DNA of 38,088 nt from DATMQA01 sp035566895 (GTDB lineage Bacteria > Verrucomicrobiota > Verrucomicrobiia > Limisphaerales > UBA8199): NCBI GenBank assembly GCA_035566895.1, contig DATMQA010000022.1, forward strand, positions 1 to 38,088. The letters are read 5' to 3'. The notes under the pieces were generated by a model, which saw only the letters and a list, made by a program, of their open reading frames with translations, did not search any database and was not told the origin of the DNA. Every line of letters starts with the position of its first letter. The stretch's first letter is position 1. Positions 32,489-37,949 of this stretch are shown here, one piece after another. Both the position numbers and the translations under genes were made by a program.

Positions 32489-32516
32489 ACCACAGAGGCA
32501 CAGGGGCACAGAGGGA
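32489..32516 (-). repeat. CTCTGTGC word repeat, leader of the 32455 gene
   Basis: On the minus strand CCTCTGTG, CCCCTGTG and CCTCTGTG stand in tandem (period 8) and end in GTGGTGATTT, about 30 nt before the ATG at 32455. This is the same family as 34377 and 35236. Confidence 0.7.
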
Positions 32517-32521
32517 ATCAT

Positions 32522-33184
32522 TTAAAAGGGGTTTAAATCGGTTTCGGCGGGGGCCAAAGCGGGAACCGGCGCGGGCAGCCGGCCTTTGCATTTTGCGCAG
32601 GGACAGCGGGTGCGGGATTTGGCGTGCATGTCGTGGATGGTGTCGCCCGAGGCTTTGCGTTTGGCCTGGAGACGATTGGTGAGGGTGGAACGGAGATGGG
32701 CGAGTTGGGTGGCGTCGAGAAATTCCAGAAGTTCGGGGAAGGTGAAGTTTTGGAATTGCTCTTGTTCACAGCCGCCGCGCATCAGCATTTCTTCGATGAG
32801 GGCCGTGGCGTAATGCCGGGCGCGGTCGAGGGGAGTGGAAGGGTTCGCCGGGATCGGGTCGGATAGGTAAAGGGAGAGGCAGGGAAGGATTTCTGCGGTG
32901 ATGATATGGCGTGTGCGCCGGGCCTCGCCGATGGAGGGATCGATTTGTTCATGGGCGGAGGGAAGTTTGGATTGGAGGGCGCCGAGGGCGGCGAGGACTT
33001 TGTCGAAGCCAGCTTTGCGATCTACCAGGGTGAGGGAGGAGAAGCCACAGGAGCGCAAGAGTTCGTGACGGCGCGCGGTGATGTCGAAATCGGTTTCGCC
33101 GTTGAGAATGGTCCAGCCCTGGGCTTCGCAGGCGGCGGACCATTCGCGCCAGAAACGATCACGTTGCGGTTTGGATAGGAGCAT
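32522..33184 (-). CDS. Phage-type protein, possibly GemA (Mu gp16)-like
   Basis: The 220-residue protein opens KPQRDRFWREWSAACEAQGW and has ARRHELLRSCGFSSLTLVD and GFDKVLAALGALQSKL. A short Arg-Glu-Leu-Leu helix, a GxxSL turn and a one-per-helix FDKVL repeat are reminiscent of GemA/DUF1018 proteins of transposable phages, but similarity is weak. Near the C-terminus CPCAKCKG makes a possible zinc site. The protein is cytosolic. The start is ATG 33184, immediately preceded by the CTCCGTTAC leader repeat and by no Shine-Dalgarno sequence. Confidence 0.5.
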   Translation of the reverse strand: MLLSKPQRDRFWREWSAACEAQGWTILNGETDFDITARRHELLRSCGFSSLTLVDRKAGFDKVLAALGALQSKLPSAHEQIDPSIGEARRTRHIITAEILPCLSLYLSDPIPANPSTPLDRARHYATALIEEMLMRGGCEQEQFQNFTFPELLEFLDATQLAHLRSTLTNRLQAKRKASGDTIHDMHAKSRTRCPCAKCKGRLPAPVPALAPAETDLNPF

Positions 33185-33185
33185 A

Positions 33186-33220
33186 GGAATTTAACAGGAG
33201 GTAACGGAGGGAACGGAGGG
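33186..33220 (-). repeat. CTCCGTTAC word repeat, leader of the 33184 gene
   Basis: On the minus strand: CCCTCCGTTCCCTCCGTTAC, then CTCCTGTTAAATTCC, then the ATG. The period is 9. The same bases encode the last residues of the upstream gene (GSPSVPSVTSC), whose TAA stop is the TAA of the GTTAAA tail. Confidence 0.8.
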
Positions 33221-33679
33221 GGAACCGGTTTCAGCAACGACTCTGCCTGAATAGTTACTGACAAGCACCCAGCCCGGAGCGAAGTGTTTTCGAAATGCTC
33301 TCAGTGCGGCGGCGCGCGCAGCTTTTGGGGAATTGAATCGGTAAGTTTCGTCACCTACTTTGCCGATAAGTTTACCGTTCGCATCAAATTCCCGGACCTT
33401 TAGCACGCGCTTTGCTTCGATGCTAATCGGTTCAAGTTTTGGCATCGACTTGCCGCCGTAACCACCGTGGCCGCCCTTATCGCCGTTCACGGACCAGTTA
33501 GGAGACCAAGCCCTGATCTTGGCGTAGTAGTGCATCGCACCAATGGACCCGATGTAATCAGCCTCGACCAAGGTGGCCTCGCGTTTACCGTTGCGCAGAT
33601 ACCCCTGCAAGGTCACGCAGTCTTCTCCCTGGTCGTTTTTCCAGCGCAGGCCGATCTGATATGATGGGTCGATCTTCAT
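33191..33679 (-). CDS. Hypothetical phage-region protein, 162 aa
   Basis: I do not recognise it. The protein is soluble, with an N-terminal beta part (YQIGLRWKNDQGEDCVTLQG) and a Gly-rich loop (NGDKGGHGGYGGKSM). A C-terminal helix and strand follow (AARAAALRAFRKHFAPGWVL). The start is supported by a true Shine-Dalgarno (AGGAGGAGG about 12 nt before ATG 33679), unlike its neighbours. The last ten residues are encoded by the leader repeat of the next gene. Confidence 0.55.
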   Translation of the reverse strand: MKIDPSYQIGLRWKNDQGEDCVTLQGYLRNGKREATLVEADYIGSIGAMHYYAKIRAWSPNWSVNGDKGGHGGYGGKSMPKLEPISIEAKRVLKVREFDANGKLIGKVGDETYRFNSPKAARAAALRAFRKHFAPGWVLVSNYSGRVVAETGSPSVPSVTSC

Positions 33680-33709
33680 TTGATTGGAGCCTCCTCCTGG
33701 CGTCGGCTG

Positions 33710-34369
33710 CTACAAACCGGAGTCGATGTTTTTGGCGAGCCAGGCAGCTTCGCGGTTTTGTGCGGGGATGTGAGCGAGCCCGGCATAGGCGTAGAGGTCG
33801 ATTTCGCTTTCGGCTGCCATGATGAGGCCCGTTTCGCGGGCGCGGTCCGCCGCGCCCGGTGTGCCCACGGTGATGCCGGCGGCCTGGAGCGCCGAAAGGG
33901 CCGCAATGCCTTCATAGGGAAACCAATGGAGGCCCTGGTCGGTGCAGCGGTCGGCGAACCAGGTGTTGTGTTCTTTGCTGCCGGTGCGACAGAGGAGGCG
34001 GGTGGCGAAGTTGGCTTGCTCGGCAAACCAAAGGTCGAGCTGGCACTTGGGCAGTTCGAGCATGACTTGTTTGGGCAATGGCGTTTTGCCGTCTTGTTTG
34101 CGGTCGGCGTCCCACCCGGAGATGAAGCGGGCCTGTTGTGGTTTTTCGTGGACGTATTTGGTGAGGAAGTTGAGGACGTGGTTTTCGCGGCGGACGATGC
34201 TGCCGAGCATGTCTTTTTCTTCGGTGACTTTGGGAATGCAGACGATGTCGATGTCGTTGACGAGGGGACTTTCGCGGCGGATTGAACCGGCGATTTGCAG
34301 GCGGGTGCAGTGAGGGGCGAGCCAGGTTTCGACGGCTTTGGCCCAGCGGGTAGAGGTGAGGAGGTTCAT
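33710..34369 (-). CDS. PolX-like (polymerase beta superfamily) nucleotidyltransferase
   Basis: The ATG at 34369 gives 219 residues. The nucleotidyltransferase signature is complete: LQIAGSIRRESPLVNDIDIV near 28-47 (GS motif plus the two metal-binding Asps) and the third Asp in CQLDLWFA near 112, as in the palm of family X polymerases. The helix-hairpin-helix, lyase and fingers domains and the PHP domain of bacterial PolX are missing, so it is about half the minimal polymerase length. It may be a template-independent transferase or a phage repair enzyme. The C-terminal part (HWFPYEGIAALSALQAAGIT) matches the PolX thumb, where incoming nucleotide is contacted. It is preceded by a CTCTGTGCC leader repeat. 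Confidence 0.78.
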   Translation of the reverse strand: MNLLTSTRWAKAVETWLAPHCTRLQIAGSIRRESPLVNDIDIVCIPKVTEEKDMLGSIVRRENHVLNFLTKYVHEKPQQARFISGWDADRKQDGKTPLPKQVMLELPKCQLDLWFAEQANFATRLLCRTGSKEHNTWFADRCTDQGLHWFPYEGIAALSALQAAGITVGTPGAADRARETGLIMAAESEIDLYAYAGLAHIPAQNREAAWLAKNIDSGL

Positions 34370-34376
34370 GGGGAGT

Positions 34377-34411
34377 TTAACCACAGAGGCACGGAGGCAC
34401 AGAGGGAACGG
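34377..34411 (-). repeat. CTCTGTGC word repeat, leader of the nucleotidyltransferase gene
   Basis: On the minus strand CCCTCTGTG, CCTCCGTG and CCTCTGTG stand in tandem (period 8), then GGTTAAACTCCCC and the ATG at 34369. The TTAA lies 8-9 nt before the start, where a Shine-Dalgarno sequence would be expected. Confidence 0.85.
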
Positions 34412-34432
34412 ATTGGATTTCAGGGTTGACGA

Positions 34433-34579
34433 TCACAGGTGGGGGGGGGCGGATAGGATGCGCAGTTGTTTGCGCTGCCGCGGGCAAAGGGTTGGTTTGT
34501 CCACGGCGCCCAATGCGCAGGCATGGGAGGCCGGCAAACGATAGTGACAGGTCAGGCAGATCGGGAGGTTGGCTTGCAT
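34433..34579 (-). CDS. Tiny Cys/His (zinc-knuckle-like) protein, 48 aa
   Basis: The frame MQANLPICLTCHYRLPASHA then CALGAVDKPTLCPRQRKQLR ends at 34433. It has a CxxCH...HxC...C arrangement that could bind zinc, and a basic tail. It starts 4 nt after the stop of the HTH gene upstream. A run of nine G bases near its 3' end (34441-34449) lies inside the last codons, so its C-terminus could vary by slippage or sequencing error. Confidence 0.5.
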   Translation of the reverse strand: MQANLPICLTCHYRLPASHACALGAVDKPTLCPRQRKQLRILSAPPHL

Positions 34580-34583
34580 GGGG

Positions 34584-34808
34584 CTACAGAATTCTTTGCC
34601 GGGGTGGTTGGCCCTCCCAGTGGTATGCGGATTGATTGAAGCTCAGTTCGTAGCGAAGGCGATTTCGCATAAATTCGATGTCGCGATGGATTGTCCTTAC
34701 CGATACTTCGAATTCCTGAGCGACTGCGGCCACGCGGAAAAAGCCGACGCGCTGGAGCAATTCTGAAATCCGGGCCATTCTTTCGATTGGGGGACGTTGT
34801 TGATTCAT
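34584..34808 (-). CDS. Small HTH (DeoR/WYL N-terminus-like) regulator
   Basis: The ATG at 34808 gives 74 residues: IERMARISELLQRVGFFRVA followed by AVAQEFEVSVRTIHRDIEFM, a winged HTH of the HTH_11/DeoR type, then a short wing (YELSFNQSAYHWEG). The WYL sensor domain normally attached is missing, so it is a minimal DNA-binding protein, usual in phages. The start overlaps the stop of the small TM protein upstream (ATGA). Confidence 0.72.
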   Translation of the reverse strand: MNQQRPPIERMARISELLQRVGFFRVAAVAQEFEVSVRTIHRDIEFMRNRLRYELSFNQSAYHWEGQPPRQRIL

Positions 34809-34954
34809 CTCGTCAGCTCCTTGTGCCACACGCGCAGGCGCGCCTCGGTGCGTCTCAGGCCCGTGAGGGCGGCGGCCAGTCCCAGGCAGCAAATGACCAG
34901 GATGGGGATGCCAACGATCAGGAACCAAAGGGGACCGGAGCGGCGTAAGCGCAT
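34805..34954 (-). CDS. Single-pass membrane miniprotein, 49 aa
   Basis: The frame MRLRRSGPLWFLIVGIPILV then ICCLGLAAALTGLRRTEARL has a basic N-terminus, one TM helix and a charged C-terminus. It overlaps the HTH gene by 4 nt (ATGA) and begins 6 nt after the stop of another membrane protein. The compact coupling makes it credible despite its length. The function is unknown. Confidence 0.55.
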   Translation of the reverse strand: MRLRRSGPLWFLIVGIPILVICCLGLAAALTGLRRTEARLRVWHKELTR

Positions 34955-34960
34955 AGCTGT

Positions 34961-35194
34961 TCAATGGCGGGTGAGGAGGTAGGAGGTGCCCCAGATGCCG
35001 GCCAGGGACCAGGCGATGACGAGGATGAAGCCAGGGACGGAATCCGTGTGAGCCAATGTGCAGCCGATGGCCAGTCCGATCTGTGCCACGAAGCCGCAGA
35101 AGCAGCCCCAGGCGAGGGAGCGGGTCAGGCGACGGCGGCGATGGAGGCGGTTGATTTCGGCGGCGAGGTTGTATTGGTAGAGGCTTGTTTTCAT
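34961..35194 (-). CDS. Small membrane protein with two TM segments
   Basis: The 77-residue protein opens MKTSLYQYNLAAEINRLHRR, a positively charged region, followed by two hydrophobic stretches (SLAWGCFCGFVAQIGLAIGC and FILVIAWSLAGIWGTSYLL). Two TMs with a basic cytosolic tail recall phage holin-like or superinfection-type proteins, but nothing proves this. An AATCAAAAC-type word and a CTCTGTG leader repeat lie upstream. Confidence 0.6.
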   Translation of the reverse strand: MKTSLYQYNLAAEINRLHRRRRLTRSLAWGCFCGFVAQIGLAIGCTLAHTDSVPGFILVIAWSLAGIWGTSYLLTRH

Positions 35195-35235
35195 TTTGGA
35201 GTTTTGATTTGCGATGTTTTGATTGAGGGGGACGG

Positions 35236-35281
35236 TTAACCACAGAGGGACTTAGCAGTCGGCCAAAGGAGGCACAGAGTC
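35236..35281 (-). repeat. CTCTGTGC leader repeat split by a 19-bp insert
   Basis: On the minus strand CTCTGTGCCTCC is interrupted by about 19 bp (TTTGGCCGACTGCTAAGTC) before CCTCTGTGGTTAAC. Without the insert it would match 34377. It is the leader of the 35194 gene, about 40 nt from the ATG, and overlaps the stop of the 35280 gene. Confidence 0.65.
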
Positions 35282-35756
35282 AGATTGGTTCGGCATCGTC
35301 CCAGGCGACTTTGGTGTCGGATTTGGGGATGCCGTGTTTGTCGCGCGCAAGGCAGGCGGTGATGAAGCGCGGGGCGTTGGCTGAGCCGAGGATCTCTTCG
35401 GCGGCTGCGCGGAACTTTTTGCCATCGTCGAAGCGGGTCTGGTAGATGCGGGCCAGATCGTAGAATTCGCGAATCCTGCCGTCCGAGGCTGAGATGATGC
35501 GAACGTGGACCGCGCTGTCGGCCTGAAACGAGGCAACCAGTTTGTCGGCGGTGAAGATTACCGGGACTCTTTGGGCCGAGCCCTGGGCAAGGTAGCGGCG
35601 GCCTTCACGGTCGGGGTCTTTTAGTTCGACCTGGTCGCGCCAGAGGGCGGCACTGGTGAGTTGGGTCTCGATGGAGTCGAGCGCTTTGGTGAGGCGCTTG
35701 ATGGCCTTGCGGAGCGAGAGGCCGCGATCTACGAGGGCTTTGATGGGAATAGCCAT
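35280..35756 (-). CDS. Hypothetical phage-region protein, 158 aa
   Basis: The soluble protein opens MAIPIKALVDRGLSLRKAIK, with a helical first third (LTKALDSIETQLTSAALW), an EGRRYLAQGSAQRVPVIFTA strand region and a C-terminal helix bundle with SANAPRFITACLARDKHGIP. I do not recognise a family. The ATG at 35756 directly follows a CTCCATTATCTCC-type leader repeat without a Shine-Dalgarno sequence. Confidence 0.55.
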   Translation of the reverse strand: MAIPIKALVDRGLSLRKAIKRLTKALDSIETQLTSAALWRDQVELKDPDREGRRYLAQGSAQRVPVIFTADKLVASFQADSAVHVRIISASDGRIREFYDLARIYQTRFDDGKKFRAAAEEILGSANAPRFITACLARDKHGIPKSDTKVAWDDAEPI

Positions 35757-35791
35757 AGGAATTTAACAGGAGATAATGGAGGGAACAGAGG
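35757..35791 (-). repeat. CTCCGTTAC word repeat, leader of the 35756 gene
   Basis: On the minus strand CCTCTGTTC CCTCCATTAT CTCCTGTTAAATTCCT runs up to the ATG. The whole 35-nt gap between the two genes is this element. It is closely similar to 33186 and 36010. Confidence 0.85.
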
Positions 35792-36004
35792 TTATGAATT
35801 GAGGCGGCCTTCGAGGATGGCGCGGCGGCGCTGGATGCGCGTCATTTCGCAGGCGGTTAACCGCTCGCCGCGCAAGAGCACGCGGGTCAGAGCGCGAATC
35901 TGTTTGGTGATGGCGCGGTTGTATTGCTGGTAATCGCGGGTGATTTTGCGCTCGGAGCGGGCGAGGGTCGCAAGTTCGGCGCGGTATTGTTTTTTCATGT
36001 TCAT
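35792..36004 (-). CDS. Small basic helical protein, 70 aa
   Basis: MNMKKQYRAELATLARSERK then ITRDYQQYNRAITKQIRALT and RVLLRGERLTACEMTRIQRR: almost all helix, strongly basic, coiled-coil-like. Either of two ATGs (36004, 35998) could start it. It may bind DNA or RNA, but no domain is recognised. It is preceded by a CTCCGTTAC leader repeat. Confidence 0.55.
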   Translation of the reverse strand: MNMKKQYRAELATLARSERKITRDYQQYNRAITKQIRALTRVLLRGERLTACEMTRIQRRRAILEGRLNS

Positions 36005-36009
36005 GGTTT

Positions 36010-36043
36010 GGATTTAACAGGAGGTAACGGAGGTAACAGAGTT
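36010..36043 (-). repeat. CTCCGTTAC word repeat, leader of the 36004 gene
   Basis: On the minus strand CTCTGTTAC CTCCGTTAC CTCCTGTTAAATCC, then the ATG. Period 9. It fills the whole gap between the 36042 and 36004 genes. Confidence 0.85.
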
Positions 36044-36317
36044 AGAGGCCAAGGATTTTGAGGGTGTCAGCGATGACTTCGGCGTCGCTGGGGCGGGGTT
36101 CGAGTGACAAGCTGACGCTGCCTTCGGCCTCGACAATGATCGAGCCGTCATCGGAGCGATGGAAAAACCCGGCACTGACAGGTTTGAGTGTTTCCAGGTT
36201 GATAGCCTCGGAGTGCTGGACGATCTCAGGGAAGAACAGGGCGACTTCGAGGCTACTGCGAAGGCCCAGAGTTTGGTTTTCATAATTGCCATTCGGGATT
36301 GAAGATTTGAGAATCAA
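36042..36317 (-). CDS. Hypothetical phage-region protein with TTG start, 91 aa
   Basis: The frame LILKSSIPNGNYENQTLGLR then SSLEVALFFPEIVQHSEAIN ends at 36042. It has no ATG, but a TTG at 36317 overlaps the stop of the upstream frame by 4 nt (TTGA), just like the ATGA and GTGA overlaps elsewhere. The body is protein-like, with alternating strand and helix (GFFHRSDDGSIIVEAEGSVS). Other frames over this stretch are shadows. The family is unknown. Confidence 0.5.
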   Translation of the reverse strand: MILKSSIPNGNYENQTLGLRSSLEVALFFPEIVQHSEAINLETLKPVSAGFFHRSDDGSIIVEAEGSVSLSLEPRPSDAEVIADTLKILGL

Positions 36318-36553
36318 GCTGCGCCGGATTCGAGTTGGACGAGGCCGGCATGGGCGGAGAGGACGTGCGCCCATTCGAGTTTGGCTTTGCGCTGGGCCGC
36401 GATCTTGCCGGCCATGCGCAGGAGGGTGAGCCACATTCCCAGGGCTTCCATCTCGACCATCTCGGTTTCGAGTTTGCGGGCATCGCCCGCGCTGGGTGGC
36501 AGTTTGTAAGCCGCCGCAAAGGTGTTGAGGTCCTCGCGCGTGGGGACGTCCGA
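36314..36553 (-). pseudogene. Truncated phage-region gene ending at the 36.55-kb junction
   Basis: A clean C-terminal sequence reads TREDLNTFAAAYKLPPSAGD, then LETEMVEMEALGMWLTLLRM and AHVLSAHAGLVQLESGAA. It has no start: about 79 codons upstream of its stop the frame meets a TAA at 36554-36556, exactly where plus-strand coding sequence begins. The N-terminus appears to have been cut off by the join. Confidence 0.55.
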
Positions 36554-36600
36554 TTACGCTCGCGCCCCTCCAGAAGCAGGTTCTCACGTTCACCTTCCAG

Positions 36601-37506
36601 ATGGCAGGCAATGGGACGGATAGGGGGAACGGTGGTCCCCCGCCGGCGTTCTTCCAGATCGGCATGGTGCTCAGCGGTGGCAGCTTCGGGGCCGTTCCAG
36701 TCACCATATTCCTGGACGTGCTGGCGGCGTTCAACCCGCTCACTCCGGGAACCAATTGCTGCATTATGGCGACGAGCGCCATAACTGGAACGGTGCGGTA
36801 TCAGGCTCAAATGTTCTATACATCCACCTGCGCATATCAGACCGTCCTGTGCACTCTCAAAGAGGCGTCAGGGCAGCTCCATAGCCCGGTGCTCATCGCT
36901 GCCGGGAATGATGGGCCGAACTCGTCGAACTTTAACTCCGGCACAGGCACATTCGACATCATAACCGGGGTCAATCCCATAACACTCGTCCCATACCGGA
37001 ACTGGCTCAGGTTCGAGTTCGACTTGGTGGACGAGACTCACAAAGCGCTCACATTCAGCCTGAACTTCAGCGGCGGTAATCTCGGGCCTTACGGCCCCGA
37101 TCCGAGCACGTGGATGCTATGGAACATGATACCGATATTCCAGCCGGACCTTCCCAATAGCTCGATAGTCACTGGCGGCGGGTGCGTTTCATACCCCAAG
37201 GACGTATCAGTCTCGCTTTTCCAGACTTCCGGGCTGCCTTGCTATACGGAAGCTGGGGCAGGTCAGATCTTGGTTGGCATTAGAAACCGTGGAATTGGTG
37301 GAGAGTTCTCAGGTATTGCAACCACGGGCTGCAGTCCTCTCGCGTTCGACGAGCAGTTCTCTGGTGGCGGCTCAAGCTGCACTGAGGAGGCGCTTTTCTT
37401 TTTCGCCGCCGCTTTGTCCGGCACCCCGCCTTCGGTGACCTTCATCGTAGACCTCCAGGTGGGTGCCGACACGGTTCCAAACATCATCATGACGCTGCCC
37501 ACATGA
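36601..37506 (+). CDS. Unknown beta-rich protein, possibly phage structural; 5' truncated
   Basis: The first ATG is 36601, but protein-like sequence continues upstream in frame (PITLAPLQKQVLTFTFQMAG) to about 36550, so the real N-terminus is probably lost at the junction. The 301 residues are rich in Gly, Ser, Thr and Asn with alternating strands (NWLRFEFDLVDETHKALTFS), and several Cys. There is no signal or TM. AUA Ile codons are frequent, unlike the left-hand genes. It may be a tail, capsid or adhesin-like protein, but no family is recognised. The stop overlaps the next start (ATGA). Confidence 0.5.
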   Translation: MAGNGTDRGNGGPPPAFFQIGMVLSGGSFGAVPVTIFLDVLAAFNPLTPGTNCCIMATSAITGTVRYQAQMFYTSTCAYQTVLCTLKEASGQLHSPVLIAAGNDGPNSSNFNSGTGTFDIITGVNPITLVPYRNWLRFEFDLVDETHKALTFSLNFSGGNLGPYGPDPSTWMLWNMIPIFQPDLPNSSIVTGGGCVSYPKDVSVSLFQTSGLPCYTEAGAGQILVGIRNRGIGGEFSGIATTGCSPLAFDEQFSGGGSSCTEEALFFFAAALSGTPPSVTFIVDLQVGADTVPNIIMTLPT

Positions 37507-37853
37507 GCGCGGAGCACACCACTATAAGCATAGACGAACTGTGCAAGGTGTCGCGGGGCCGCGACGGCATGTTTCAGGCGTTCCTGGCCTGCTCGGAGCT
37601 GCGTGGCGACCGGCTGGCGCTTAGGCGCGACGATTTCGATCGGCTCCAGAAAGAGCACCTGGGCGGACTGCTTCTGGGCACTGCGATCCATAAGGCTATC
37701 GCCCCTGCTGTGGCCGCTCTGGACGGCGTTGCGGGCACAAATCTGGCCGATTGCGGCGGCTGTTCAGAGAGGGAGCTTAAATTGAACGCAGCGACCCGGA
37801 AAGGACGGTTTAAAGAGGTCATAAAACGGGCTTTTGGGTCTCCATCTGTCTAA
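37503..37853 (+). CDS. Hypothetical small protein of the plus-strand module, 116 aa
   Basis: MSAEHTTISIDELCKVSRGR then DGMFQAFLACSELRGDRLAL; a helical, charged soluble protein ending RFKEVIKRAFGSPSV. The ATG overlaps the previous stop by 4 nt, so the two are an operon. A CGGC pair (ADCGGCSE) is the only notable motif. The family is not recognised. Confidence 0.55.
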   Translation: MSAEHTTISIDELCKVSRGRDGMFQAFLACSELRGDRLALRRDDFDRLQKEHLGGLLLGTAIHKAIAPAVAALDGVAGTNLADCGGCSERELKLNAATRKGRFKEVIKRAFGSPSV

Positions 37854-37878
37854 AACCGTTTCAATTCTGTCTAAAACC
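37846..37878 (-). promoter_or_regulatory. Two GGTTTTAGACAG sites 21 bp apart
   Basis: On the minus strand GGTTTTAGACAG occurs at 37857-37846 and again at 37878-37867, exactly 21 bp apart (two helical turns). The same 12-mer is at 29046 in the other orientation. It lies in the gap before the next plus-strand gene, so it may be an operator, or it may be part of a tandem word. Confidence 0.5.
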
Positions 37879-37934
37879 GGGCGCGACTTTACTATTATTA
37901 TCTTACAAGAGCCTGCAAGAGACTGCAGGAGTGT

Positions 37935-37949
37935 TAAATAGTGTTAAAC
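37935..37949 (+). repeat. GTGTTAAAYA tandem before the last start codon
   Basis: GTGTTAAATA GTGTTAAACA, a period-10 word (from about 37931), runs straight into the ATG at 37950. Just upstream CCTGCA and TGCAGG form a small hairpin (about 37913-37930). It follows the same plan as the minus-strand leaders. Confidence 0.55.

Noticed and set aside
36335..36784. Plus-strand 149-codon frame over the truncated minus-strand genes
   Set aside because: Minus-strand frames there read as helical proteins with overlap coupling; this one is an antisense shadow across the junction.
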